A DNA stretch of 64,000 nucleotides from Polaromonas sp. (lineage in GTDB: Bacteria; Pseudomonadota; Gammaproteobacteria; Burkholderiales; Burkholderiaceae_C): assembly GCF_016185115.1 (NCBI RefSeq), contig NZ_JACPOF010000004.1, positions 303,979-367,978 of the forward strand, given 5' to 3'. A model generated the notes under the pieces. That model was not told the DNA's origin and did no database searches. It was given only the letters and a program-made list of their open reading frames with translations. Both the position numbers and the translations under genes were made by a program. This document shows positions 26,522 through 34,927 of the stretch, one piece after another; position 1 is the first letter of the stretch; each line of letters opens with the position of its first letter.

Positions 26522-26941
26522 TTACTTGACCAGCAGTACGGGAATCTCGCTGTCGGTCACTACGCGCTGGGCAATGCTGCCCATGATGGCCCGGCCCAGC
26601 CAGCCATGGCCGTGTGTGCCCATCACGATCAGCTGTGACGACTCTTTCTTGGCTGCAAAAATGATCTCATCGACCGTTGAGCCGATCACTGCATGGGCCC
26701 GGTAGCGTATGCCCTGCTTGTCGAGAAAGGCCCTGATGGGTTCCAGCACCTTGTTGGCTTCTTCTGCGTGATAGGCTGCAACTTCGGCAGAGCCCAGCAT
26801 GGTCGTCACCCGTCCCGGTACGGGGGTTTGCACATTCAGTACCAGAAGCTCGTCCTTGTCCAGCATGGCCTTGTTGGCGACCACAAAGTCAAGGGCTTTC
26901 TGGGTAAACGGGCTGCCATCTGCTGCGAGGAGAATTTTCAT
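26522..26941 (-). CDS. Universal stress protein (UspA family)
   Basis: A 139-residue cytoplasmic stress protein. It starts MKILLAADGSPFTQKALDFV. The ATP-binding signature MGTHGHGWLGRAIMGSIAQRVV is near residues 105-126, so it belongs to the nucleotide-binding Usp class. The ATG at 26941 has AAAGGA 7 bases upstream; a longer start has no support. It is the first gene of a six-gene minus-strand operon, with an FNR-type palindrome about 75 bases before its start codon. Confidence 0.92.
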   Translation of the reverse strand: MKILLAADGSPFTQKALDFVVANKAMLDKDELLVLNVQTPVPGRVTTMLGSAEVAAYHAEEANKVLEPIRAFLDKQGIRYRAHAVIGSTVDEIIFAAKKESSQLIVMGTHGHGWLGRAIMGSIAQRVVTDSEIPVLLVK

Positions 26942-27016
26942 GGTGTTTCCTTTGTAGGGGTGGTGACCTGGCCCGGTTGATTCTGCCCATATTGGCATCA
27001 GTGCCCGGGGGCCGGG

Positions 27017-27030
27017 TTGATGTGAATCAA
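27017..27030 (-). promoter_or_regulatory. FNR/ANR-type operator upstream of uspA operon
   Basis: TTGATGTGAATCAA is a perfect match to the FNR/ANR consensus TTGAT-N4-ATCAA. Its centre is 82 bases from the uspA start codon. A class II position (-41.5) would put the start of transcription near 26982, with a weak CAATAT -10 box at 26994-26989. It suggests induction of the uspA, adh, SLC13, P-ATPase, cytochrome b561 and VIT1 operon at low oxygen. Confidence 0.75.
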
Positions 27031-27106
27031 ACGGAATTCAGAAAGACGTGATTCTATGTGCGTGGGGCTGACCGCCCCGACCACCCGTCAAACACCACTC
27101 AAACAA

Positions 27107-27619
27107 TCATCGAGCGCCCGCGCCCTGTGCGCCGTGTATGGCTGCGAGGCGTGTGGGCGCAGTGTCCGACGCATCCTGCTGCATGGCCATTTCCAGCAGT
27201 TTGCTGTAGTTGTCGATTTTTTTGTACAGCAGGCGCACTTCAAGCATGTTGTAGATGCGTGTTTTGACCTCAAGCAGATCAAACGGCTTGCTGATGAAGT
27301 CCTTGGCTCCCGCCTGCAGGGCCTGCAGTTTGTGCCTGGGCTCTGCCGTCAGCACAATGACCGGCAAATAGGGGTCTGTATCGGTGGCCTTGAGTTGGGC
27401 CATCACCCCGAACCCGTCCATGACGGGCATGTTCAGGTCCAGCAGTATCAGGTCGTAGGCATTGGCTGTGTGCAGGGGGCAGACGGCAGTCGGGTCCATC
27501 GTGACGGTGATGTTGGTGTAGCCCGTGTCACGCAGCAGTTGTTCCAGCAACTGGACGTTGGCAGCACGGTCATCGACGATGAGGACGCTGGCATTGAAGA
27601 TGGCAAATTCCTCAATCAA
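27107..27619 (-). CDS. Response regulator (REC domain, short helical tail)
   Basis: A 170-residue protein with one receiver domain (about 10-128). It has the acidic pair VDD near residue 16, the phosphoacceptor Asp in LILLDLNMPVMDG (about 61), Thr in VLTAEPR, and Lys in FISKPFD (about 110). The C-terminal ~40 residues are helical with no DNA-binding or enzyme domain, so it probably works by protein contact or feeds another output. It is translationally coupled (4-base overlap) to the hybrid kinase upstream, which is its likely partner. Confidence 0.9.
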   Translation of the reverse strand: MIEEFAIFNASVLIVDDRAANVQLLEQLLRDTGYTNITVTMDPTAVCPLHTANAYDLILLDLNMPVMDGFGVMAQLKATDTDPYLPVIVLTAEPRHKLQALQAGAKDFISKPFDLLEVKTRIYNMLEVRLLYKKIDNYSKLLEMAMQQDASDTAPTRLAAIHGAQGAGAR

Positions 27620-29325
27620 GATGCGTCTCCTTCTGCTTGCACCAGGTCTGCCCTGACTTTTGCGAACTTGAGTGTCATGTCCAGCGTTTCCATGAATTCA
27701 TTGATCTTGATGGGTTTGGTCAGGTAGCGGAAGAAGCCTGCTTCCAGGCCTTTTTCAATGTCGCGCGGCATGGCATTGGCGCTGAGCGCCACCACCGGAA
27801 TATGTGCTGTGAGCGGATCTTCCCGCAGGATCTTGAGCGCCGTGATGCCGCTGATGCCGGGCAGGTTGATATCCATGAGTATGAAGTCCGGCAGTGATGC
27901 TTTTGCAATCGCAATACCGCTGATGCCGTCACGCGCCGAGAGCAGGCGCAGGTCTGGCCTGCGTGCGATCAGGTCTTCAACCAGCATCAGGTTGGCCGGG
28001 TTGTCTTCGACGTAAAGCACTGTGCGGGCATGGGCAAGCACTGCGGGCAGGGGGCGTGAGGCCAGGGCCAGGTCAATCAGTTCGGCAGAAGGTTGCCTGT
28101 CTGCGGTGACGTTCATGTCAATCCAGAAGGTGCTGCCTTTTCCCGGCACACTTTCCACGCCGATGGCGCCCCCCATCAGTTCGACCAGGCGTTTGGTCAT
28201 GACCAGGCCAATGCCCGTGCCCTGTTCAGCGCTGGTTTGCTGGCCCAGCCGGTTGAAGGGCTGAAAGAGCTGGCCAATCTGCTCAGGCCCCAGGCCTGCA
28301 CCGGTATCTTCAACACTGATGCGGATGTGTTCCGGGCTTGATTCGCTGCACGTGAGCACCACCGATCCGCGTTCGGTGTTGTACTTGATGGCATTGGACA
28401 GCAGGTTGATCAGCACCTGTTTGAGCCGGGTGCGGTCGGCCTTGACGAAGCAGGGCTGGCTGAACTTCGGGAAGTTGACGCTGATGCCGCGCTTGTCGGC
28501 CTGCGACTCGATCATGGTTTCGCACTCGTGCATGACCTCTGCCAGCGATACGGGCTCAAGTGACAGCGACAGCTTGCCGGACTCGATCAGCGCCAAATCA
28601 AGGATTTCATTGATCAAATCCAGCAGGTACCAGCCAGCCTGCAGGATCTGGTCGACGCTGCGTTTTTGCGAGGGCGTGGGTTGCGGCGTGCCGGATTCGA
28701 TCAGCTGTGCAAAACCAAGAATCGCACTCAGCGGGGTGCGCAGCTCATGGCTCATGCTCGACAGAAAGTCAGACTTGGCGAGGTTGGCTTTTTCTGCCAC
28801 TGCCATGGCTTCCTTGAGCGCCACTTCGACCTGTTTGCGCACCGAGTTGTCGGTGCCTATCAGCAGGTAGCCGATGATGGCGCCGAAGTCATCACGCAGG
28901 GCGGTGATGGAGATGATGCAGGGAAAGCGGCTGCCGTCCTTGCGGATATAGGTCAGCTCGTAGATGTCTTCAATGCCGCGCGAAGCCTTGAAGGCGAGTG
29001 CTTCGAAACCGGGGGTGATGGTGGTGCCCAGCTCCTGGCTCAGGGCCTGGGCACGCGCCATCACCTCTTCAGGGTCATGGATGTCGCTGGGGTTGATGCG
29101 GTTGACGACCTCGGCTGCCGCATAACCCAGCATGCGCTCTGCGCCGACATTGAAGAGCTGGATGATGCCCTTTTCGTCGGTGGCGATGATGGAAAAATTT
29201 TCGCTGGTGAGAATTGCCGTTTGCAGCGCGCCTGTCTTGAGCAGCGCCTCCTGGCGTTTGACCTCAATGCCGTCGGCTCTGGCGGCCTCGTCCGGTGCGC
29301 CTGGCTTGGTCTCTGTGATGGGCAT
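27616..29325 (-). CDS. Hybrid sensor histidine kinase (PAS-HisKA-HATPase-REC)
   Basis: A 569-residue predicted soluble kinase; no membrane segment is visible. The PAS domain lies at about 35-160 ([23 protein letters not shown], then a PAC-like [14 protein letters not shown]). HisKA has the phosphoacceptor in [17 protein letters not shown] (about 195). The ATPase domain has N-, G1- and G2-type boxes ([37 protein letters not shown]). A C-terminal REC domain has [13 protein letters not shown]. The absence of membrane helices suggests a cytoplasmic signal such as redox state or a small ligand. It is coupled to the following response regulator. Confidence 0.93.
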   Translation of the reverse strand: MPITETKPGAPDEAARADGIEVKRQEALLKTGALQTAILTSENFSIIATDEKGIIQLFNVGAERMLGYAAAEVVNRINPSDIHDPEEVMARAQALSQELGTTITPGFEALAFKASRGIEDIYELTYIRKDGSRFPCIISITALRDDFGAIIGYLLIGTDNSVRKQVEVALKEAMAVAEKANLAKSDFLSSMSHELRTPLSAILGFAQLIESGTPQPTPSQKRSVDQILQAGWYLLDLINEILDLALIESGKLSLSLEPVSLAEVMHECETMIESQADKRGISVNFPKFSQPCFVKADRTRLKQVLINLLSNAIKYNTERGSVVLTCSESSPEHIRISVEDTGAGLGPEQIGQLFQPFNRLGQQTSAEQGTGIGLVMTKRLVELMGGAIGVESVPGKGSTFWIDMNVTADRQPSAELIDLALASRPLPAVLAHARTVLYVEDNPANLMLVEDLIARRPDLRLLSARDGISGIAIAKASLPDFILMDINLPGISGITALKILREDPLTAHIPVVALSANAMPRDIEKGLEAGFFRYLTKPIKINEFMETLDMTLKFAKVRADLVQAEGDAS

Positions 29326-29438
29326 TAAGCATTTCTTGAAGTCGCAATCACGTAAAGACTGCCTCGCATATTAGCCTGTTCAGGGGGCCTGTGTCTGTAT
29401 GCCACCGCACACAGGGCGCGAAACCCCTGCCGCTGCGG

Positions 29439-30668
29439 CTAGAACAACACCCGGCTGCGAATCGTGCCCGGCACGTCGTGCAGCCGGGCCAGCGCCACAT
29501 CTGAATGTGTGGCATCGATGTCGATCACCACATAACCCACCGCCTCATTGGTCTGCAGGTATTGCGAGGCAATGTTGATGTTGTTGGCGGCAAAGACCTT
29601 GTTGATCTCTGACATCACGCCCGGCACGTTTTTGTGGATATGCAGCAGGCGGTGCTTGCCCGGGTGGGCGGGCAGGGCGACTTCAGGGAAGTTGACCGAC
29701 GAGGTTGAGGTGCCGTTGTCGCTGTACTTGACCAGCTTTTCAGCAACCTCGATGCCGATGTTTTCCTGGGCTTCCATGGTTGAGCCGCCCACGTGCGGCG
29801 TGAGGATGACGTTGTCCAGCCCGCGCAGCGGCGACTCGAAGGTGTCCTTGTTGCTTTTGGGCTCGACGGGGAAGACGTCGATCGCCGCGCCCAGCAGCTT
29901 TTTGGCGCGCAGGGCCTCGGCCAGCGGCTCGATCTCGACCACGGTGCCGCGCGAGGCGTTGATGAACACGGCGCCCGGCTTCATCGCATCTATCTGCTCT
30001 TTGGCGATCATCCACTGGGTAGCCTGGGTTTCGGGCACATGCAGGCTGACGATGTCTGCCTGCGCCAGCAAGTCATTGAGCACCGGGATCTGCCGCGCAT
30101 TGCCCAGCGCCAGTTTGGTCACCACGTCAAAAAACACCACATGCATGCCCAGCGCTTCGGCCAGCACGGAGAGTTGCGTGCCGATGGAGCCGTATCCGAC
30201 GATGCCCAGCGTCTTGCCGCGAATCTCGAAAGCGTTGTCAGCCGTCTTGAGCCAGCCGCCGCGATGGGCGACGGCGCTTTTCTCCGGCACGCCGCGCAGC
30301 AGCAAGATCGCCTCGGCCAGCACCAGCTCGGCCACAGAGCGGGTGTTTGAGAACGGCGCGTTGAAAACGGCGATGCCACGTTCGCGGGCGGCGTTCAGGT
30401 CGACCTGGTTGGTGCCTATGCAAAAACAGCCGACGGCGACCAGCTTCGAGGCATGGGCAAAAACATCGGCGGTCAGCTGGGTACGTGAGCGTATGCCGAC
30501 AAAATGCGCGTCGGCGATTTTGGCCTTCAGCTCATCGCCTTCCAGGGCACCGGTCAGCGCCTCGATCTGGGTATAGCCGGCGGCCTTGAGCACCTTGACG
30601 GCGGAGGGGTGAATGCCTTCGAGCAGCAGGAATTTGATCTGGGCTTTGTCTAGCGAGGTTTTTGGCAT
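29439..30668 (-). CDS. serA: D-3-phosphoglycerate dehydrogenase
   Basis: First enzyme of serine synthesis, oxidising 3-phosphoglycerate with NAD+. The 409-residue protein has the D-isomer-specific dehydrogenase fold. The Rossmann motif GIVGYGSIGTQ is near residue 158, the catalytic Arg in NASRGTVVEI (about 238), and the His in ILTPHVGGSTMEAQENIG (about 290). A C-terminal ACT domain (about 335-409, NVPGVMSEINKVFAANNINI) could mediate serine feedback. The size matches E. coli SerA (410). It is transcribed alone. An array of palindromes lies about 155-210 bases upstream. Confidence 0.93.
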   Translation of the reverse strand: MPKTSLDKAQIKFLLLEGIHPSAVKVLKAAGYTQIEALTGALEGDELKAKIADAHFVGIRSRTQLTADVFAHASKLVAVGCFCIGTNQVDLNAARERGIAVFNAPFSNTRSVAELVLAEAILLLRGVPEKSAVAHRGGWLKTADNAFEIRGKTLGIVGYGSIGTQLSVLAEALGMHVVFFDVVTKLALGNARQIPVLNDLLAQADIVSLHVPETQATQWMIAKEQIDAMKPGAVFINASRGTVVEIEPLAEALRAKKLLGAAIDVFPVEPKSNKDTFESPLRGLDNVILTPHVGGSTMEAQENIGIEVAEKLVKYSDNGTSTSSVNFPEVALPAHPGKHRLLHIHKNVPGVMSEINKVFAANNINIASQYLQTNEAVGYVVIDIDATHSDVALARLHDVPGTIRSRVLF

Positions 30669-30814
30669 GAAGCGGTGATGTTGTGTTCGGGTTGTTGGCA
30701 GCCTGCCGGCAGCTGGGGCGCGGGCTCAGGCCTGCGAATGGACAAGTATGAGGCAAAGCTTTCAGCTGGTGGCTGCCAGGCTTTTTTGACCGTGACGCTG
30801 CGGGTTTAATCGGG

Positions 30815-31001
30815 TTTTAATGTGTACGGCAAATATTTAACGTAGACATTAAAAATTTAACGTGTACGTTAAAAATTCAGTTTTCAGCCTTCGACGCTGG
30901 CCTGAAACCTTAACAACAGGCCAAAAAAGTGCCATTTTTAGGCATTAAATCGGCTGCAAGCCAATAAATACGCACGTGAGCCGCTACATATTCAATAGCA
31001 A
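30815..31001. repeat. Dispersed intergenic element, copy B, with three palindromes at exact 20-base spacing
   Basis: Palindromes of the form TTTAAYGT-NN-ACRTTAAA are centred at 30824.5, 30844.5 and 30864.5. The last (TTTAACGT-GT-ACGTTAAA) is perfect over 8-base arms. The core 30953-30987 matches copy A (4831-4865) at 30 of 35 bases. A GGCCTG/CAGGCC hairpin lies at 30900-30921. The core runs into the last codons and stop of the MOSC gene. The rest of the 315-base gap to serA (30669-30814) shows nothing I can name. Confidence 0.65.
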
Positions 31002-31553
31002 TTGCTGGTCACCGCCTGCTTGCACTTCGCAGTTCACGGCCATACCGGTGGTCAGTTGCCCGCCCGACAGCACGCGCGCCGTCAGTCCGCCGTGGCCGCG
31101 CATGGCGTTGTAGCCGCCGGGGCCCAGAAGCTCCTCCATGCGTGAGCAGGGCTCGCAGGGGCCGGTCACTTCAAGCACTACCTCGCCGATACGCAGCACC
31201 ATGGGCTGGTCGCGAAACAGGCTTTTGGCCGCCAGAAGATTGATGCCCGAGACCAGCAGGTTGCGGCGAAGGCTGGCCGCATCGATTTGCGCAAGGCCGG
31301 CCAAAGCGGTGATGACAGGCAGATGCTCGGCCTGGATCAGCGTAACTTGCCGTTTGCCGCCGCCCCTGGCTGCAGTGCCAGCCGCGCTGCGGTCGCCTTG
31401 CAGGCCGAGCCCGGCCAGCGCCATCGACGTGGCAACCGTGACCACAGGCGCGCGCCGGGCAGGGCGGAGGTAAATGGCCTCCAGCCTGCCAGCACGGGGG
31501 AACTGACGTGTCAGCGAGCGCAGGTCACCAAGGCCCTTTGCGGAGGCCGTCAT
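30984..31553 (-). CDS. MOSC domain-containing protein
   Basis: A 189-residue protein related to the molybdenum-cofactor sulfurase C-terminal domain, as in YiiM/YuaD-like proteins that handle sulfur or Moco-linked reductions. Conserved features are the GLQGDRSA segment (about 51), the [10 protein letters not shown] strand, [12 protein letters not shown] (about 95) and the signature Cys in [26 protein letters not shown] (about 131-156). The substrate is unknown. The start overlaps the stop of the MreB-like gene by 4 bases. Its last codons lie in a dispersed repeat core. Confidence 0.88.
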   Translation of the reverse strand: MTASAKGLGDLRSLTRQFPRAGRLEAIYLRPARRAPVVTVATSMALAGLGLQGDRSAAGTAARGGGKRQVTLIQAEHLPVITALAGLAQIDAASLRRNLLVSGINLLAAKSLFRDQPMVLRIGEVVLEVTGPCEPCSRMEELLGPGGYNAMRGHGGLTARVLSGGQLTTGMAVNCEVQAGGDQQLLLNM

Positions 31554-32035
31554 TCAAGCAGTTGCCCGGTGGTGGGGTAGCGGCGGGTCAGGATTTGCTC
31601 ATTCGTGAGCTCCGGCCCCTGCCAGACCACCACGCTGGAGGCACCTATGCCGCGCGCCAGGTCATGCAGGGCCCGAATCTCGACCTGGGTATAGCCACCG
31701 GCCGGTTCACCCTGGGGGTGCAGCACGATGCGATGCGCCAGCCTGAAGCGGCTGCGTTTGCCCAACTGGCGAACAAAGGCCTTCAGTACCCGTTTGCCGG
31801 TGCTGAAGTCGGACACCAGCGAACGCGGATGCGCAAAGGGGTTGATGACGATGGCCGTTTTGGACGATTTGTGCAGCGCCGCCTTGTCGCCGATGTCGAG
31901 TACGCGGGGGTTGGGACCGCGGCTGAGCGCGATTTCCGGCACCTCATTGATGGATAAACCGGTCTTGACGTTGCGTACCGATAGTTTGAATGGGGAGATG
32001 CGGATGTAAAGCGGCGCTGCAAGAAAATCAAACAT
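31550..32035 (-). CDS. MreB-like half protein (actin-fold N-terminal region)
   Basis: A 161-residue protein resembling only the N-terminal part of MreB. It has an initial strand pair ([17 protein letters not shown]), an ISEVPEIAL-like strand, [28 protein letters not shown] (like MreB IRPLKDGVIADF...MLKYFI), and [42 protein letters not shown] (like the VVICVP...ERRAVREAA segment). The second half of the actin fold, including the adenosine site, is missing. The ending is clean, so this looks like a stable short family rather than debris. It is coupled to the MOSC gene. Its role is unknown. Confidence 0.6.
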   Translation of the reverse strand: MFDFLAAPLYIRISPFKLSVRNVKTGLSINEVPEIALSRGPNPRVLDIGDKAALHKSSKTAIVINPFAHPRSLVSDFSTGKRVLKAFVRQLGKRSRFRLAHRIVLHPQGEPAGGYTQVEIRALHDLARGIGASSVVVWQGPELTNEQILTRRYPTTGQLLE

Positions 32036-32086
32036 GAATGGGCAGTCGGTGAGAGGTGCGAGGAAAAAGTGCAGAGATGCAAAAAG

Positions 32087-32566
32087 TCAGAGAAGCGAGG
32101 TTTTGAAGTCGCGCCAGGTGCGGCTTGTCCACAGCTTTACACGGTTCCTGATCTCTTGCAACTTTTGCCACGGCGCGGAACGGCGCAGTTGCCCCAGCTT
32201 GCGGTCTTTCCATGTCTTCCATGGCAGATAGAGACGCGCGAACCACCTGATTTGCAGCAGTGCAGGCTCGGTCAACTGAAAAAGTCGTGCGGCAATTGCA
32301 GTGCCCGCCAGCTTGACCACAACAATCATGGTGAAACTGGTCGCCATATGGCCTTCAGCAAAAAGATAGAGCGCCAGCAACTTGACCGGAAATAGGGCCA
32401 GCACAGGGATGCCAAAGACCAGCAATGCACCCCACGGCGGCAAGGAGCGAATCCATCGTTCGGCAGCGCCCCAGCCGGGGTGCCTGCCCAGCGCGGCAAA
32501 GCAGCGCGCCAGGGGTTCCCAACCCCACTCTTCAAACAGCAGTATGAAAAGAATCGGTGCCAGCAA
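32087..32566 (-). CDS. Small membrane protein, function unknown
   Basis: A 159-residue protein with three hydrophobic segments in the first ~100 residues (LAPILFILLF, WGALLVFGIPVLALFPVKLLALYLFA, SFTMIVVVKLAGTAIAARLF). A strongly basic amphipathic tail follows (WKTWKDRKLGQLRR to WRDFKTSLL). The start is uncertain: TTG at 32566 lacks a clear ribosome-binding site and lies in a short CAGCAACAGC tandem repeat. I do not recognise a named family. It is 51 bases upstream of the MreB-like gene on the same strand and may share its transcript. Confidence 0.65.
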   Translation of the reverse strand: MLAPILFILLFEEWGWEPLARCFAALGRHPGWGAAERWIRSLPPWGALLVFGIPVLALFPVKLLALYLFAEGHMATSFTMIVVVKLAGTAIAARLFQLTEPALLQIRWFARLYLPWKTWKDRKLGQLRRSAPWQKLQEIRNRVKLWTSRTWRDFKTSLL

Positions 32567-32760
32567 CAGCCAGCAACAGCCAGCGACACACGGTTTTGAA
32601 ATGCTTCAACAGCGCCCCTGAATGCAGCCGGAGTGGCGCAATGGCGGCAGTTTAGCCACCCTTCGCGGCCGGCGATTAGGCAAGTCTTAAACCGTTGGCG
32701 CGGGGAGTTGCCCTGGACATCCTCTGAATCAAGCAGTAGGTACGCCCCCGTCAAATACCC

Positions 32761-33747
32761 CTAATCGACCCTGGCGCCCGACTGTTTGATGACGGCCGCC
32801 CATTTGACGGTTTCGGTTTTCATGAGCTGGCCCAGTTGCTCTGGCGTGCTGGTCAGGGGCTCCAGCGCGGCGGCGGCAAAGCGCTCGCGGATTTCAGGCA
32901 GGCGCAGCACGGCCGTGATCTCGGTGTTCAGCCGCGCTACGACGGCTGGGGGCGTACCTGAAGGGGCGAGGATTGCGAACCAGCCCGATGCGTCGTAACC
33001 CGGCACGCCGCTTTCGGCCAGCGTGGGCATCTCGGGCGCCAGGCCTGAGCGCTCTTTACCCATGACGCCGATGACCTTGAGCCGTCCTGATTTGAGCTGC
33101 GGCTGGATGGAGGCGATGTCCGCAATCGCGAGCGATGTCTCGCCCGACATGACGGCCAGCACTGCAGGCGCGCTGCCGCGATAAGGTACATGCAGGATGT
33201 AGCTGCCCGTCATGGACTTGAGCAGTTCGCCCGATAAATGCATGGCGGTACCGCTGCCGCCCGATGCATAGCTGAGCTTGCCGACCTGGGCTTTTGCCAA
33301 TGCCACCAGTTCCTTGGCGTTGCTGGCGGGCAGCGACGGGTTGGCCACCAATACAAATGGGCTGGTGCCAAACAGCGTGATGGGCGCGAAGTCACGTGCC
33401 GGGTTGTAGGCCAGGTTGGGGTAAAGCGTCGGGTTGGCTGTGAGCCCGCCAGCCGATGCCAGGACGATGGTGTAGCCGTCGGCGGGTGCTTTGGCAACAA
33501 GGTCCAGTCCCAGGCCCCCACCGGCGCCGGGGCGGTTGTCAATCACCACGGGCTGGCCCAGACGCTCGGCCAGCCGGGGTGCCACGATGCGCGCTGCAGC
33601 GTCGCTGCTGCCGCCAGCGGGGAAGGTCACGACGAGGCGAATGGGTTTGGTCGGCCAGGAGGCTGCGGGCTGCGCGTGTGCCAGGCTGGCGATGCCTGCC
33701 AGACCTAGCAGGGTGATGGCGCGTCGAATGTTACTGGGTGTGTTCAT
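32761..33747 (-). CDS. Bug-family tripartite tricarboxylate-type periplasmic binding protein
   Basis: A TctC-like receptor. It has 328 residues with a signal peptide (MNTPSNIRRAITLLGLAGIASLAHA, cleavage about 25). The hallmark WPTKPIRLVVTFPAGGSSDAAARIVAPRLAERLGQPVVIDNRPGAGG spans residues 30-76. YPNLAYNPARDFAPITL and ASGGSGTAMHLSGELLK are also typical. Burkholderiales carry many such orphan receptors without TctAB beside them, as here. The ATG at 33747 is preferred to a longer version. It follows the amidohydrolase gene by 13 bases, so the ligand may be a carboxylated aromatic or related acid. Confidence 0.92.
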   Translation of the reverse strand: MNTPSNIRRAITLLGLAGIASLAHAQPAASWPTKPIRLVVTFPAGGSSDAAARIVAPRLAERLGQPVVIDNRPGAGGGLGLDLVAKAPADGYTIVLASAGGLTANPTLYPNLAYNPARDFAPITLFGTSPFVLVANPSLPASNAKELVALAKAQVGKLSYASGGSGTAMHLSGELLKSMTGSYILHVPYRGSAPAVLAVMSGETSLAIADIASIQPQLKSGRLKVIGVMGKERSGLAPEMPTLAESGVPGYDASGWFAILAPSGTPPAVVARLNTEITAVLRLPEIRERFAAAALEPLTSTPEQLGQLMKTETVKWAAVIKQSGARVD

Positions 33748-33760
33748 GATTTTTCTGCTT

Positions 33761-34810
33761 TCACAGCTTGAACAGCGCTTCAGCATTGGTCTGGAAAAAC
33801 ATCTTTTTGTGTTCGTCGCTCAGGGGCAGGTTGTCCATGGCGGTGACTTCTTCGGCCACGTACTGGTAAGGGTAGTCCATGGCATAGAGCACGCGGTCGT
33901 GGCCCATGAGCTTTTGCACGTAGCTGATGGGCGGCTCCCATGCCATGCCGCTGTTGGTGTAATAAAAATTGTCACGCAGGTAGTCGCTGGGTTTTTTCAG
34001 GAGCGGTTTGACGCCTTCGCTGCGGTTGGCGCGAACAATGCCGGCGTGCATGAAGTCAATGCGGTACAGCCAGTAAGGCAGGCCCTCGCCGAGATGGCCC
34101 AGCACAATGCGCAGCTTGGGGAAGCGGTCGAACACGCCGCTCAAAATCAGGCGCAGTGCATGCAGGCCGGTTTCAGCGGCAAAACCGTAGATGGCGGCGT
34201 CCAGGCAGCGCGACAGAAACGGCTCGATCATCTGCGGCGACGGCGTGTTGGGATGGATGTAGACAGGCACGTCCAGCGCCTCGGCGGCGGCAAAAATGTC
34301 CCAGAATTTTTCGTCGTCCATGTATTCGCCCTGGGTGTGCGAGTTGATGACGACGCCTTTCAGCCCGAGTTGCTGCACGGCACGCTCGAGTTCTTTGGCG
34401 GCCGCCTGGGGTGCCTGCGGCGCAACTGCCGCCAGTCCGGCAAAACGCGTGGGGTGCTGGCGTATGGTCGCGGCCAACTGGTCGTTGGTTGAGATTGCCA
34501 GCGCGGTGGCTGTAGCGGCGTCAAACACCTGCACACCCGGTGAGGTGAGCAGCAGCAACTGCATGTCAATGCCGGCGGCGTCCATATCGGCGAGGCGGCG
34601 TTCGCCCATGTTCTGGATGCGGTCAAACAGGTCGCGGGCCCGTGGTGCCTGGCTCTGCCCAAAAAACCCCCAGAGGTTGTAGAAGCCCGGGTCATTGATG
34701 GACTTTGTTTCCAGAATCCTGACGTACATCTGCATCATTTCAGGCGTGGCCCAGCCTTCTTCGGTAGCGATGCGTTTGTAGGCGCGGGGCGCCGGTGTGG
34801 GAATGCTCAA
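33761..34810 (-). CDS. Amidohydrolase-2 family metal-dependent hydrolase/decarboxylase (TTG start)
   Basis: A 349-residue TIM-barrel enzyme of the aminocarboxymuconate/gamma-resorcylate decarboxylase superfamily. AYKRIATEEGWATPEM is at the start. VYIHPNTPSP (about 170) and LGHLGEGLPYWLYRID (about 225) carry metal and active-site His. RVLYAMDYPYQYVAEE (about 305) carries the metal Asp. The start is TTG at 34810, with GCAGGAGA 8 bases upstream and the family-typical N-terminus; in-frame ATGs further up lack such support. It is divergent from a LysR gene and co-oriented with a Bug receptor, a typical small catabolic unit. Confidence 0.88.
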   Translation of the reverse strand: MSIPTPAPRAYKRIATEEGWATPEMMQMYVRILETKSINDPGFYNLWGFFGQSQAPRARDLFDRIQNMGERRLADMDAAGIDMQLLLLTSPGVQVFDAATATALAISTNDQLAATIRQHPTRFAGLAAVAPQAPQAAAKELERAVQQLGLKGVVINSHTQGEYMDDEKFWDIFAAAEALDVPVYIHPNTPSPQMIEPFLSRCLDAAIYGFAAETGLHALRLILSGVFDRFPKLRIVLGHLGEGLPYWLYRIDFMHAGIVRANRSEGVKPLLKKPSDYLRDNFYYTNSGMAWEPPISYVQKLMGHDRVLYAMDYPYQYVAEEVTAMDNLPLSDEHKKMFFQTNAEALFKL

Positions 34811-34927
34811 GATGTTGTCTCCTGCGGGTTGATTTTTCGGCCTCATTGTCTGGTTTTGGGATCGATTGGAGAGCATCCTCATTTGTTTGTAAATCGAAAA
34901 ATTGTGGACTATTTATAATTTTTATTC

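Noticed and set aside
32561..32584. CAGCAACAGC tandem repeat as a possible CRISPR or iteron
   Set aside because: Only two full units and a partial third, no spacers; simple sequence within or beside the start of a coding region.
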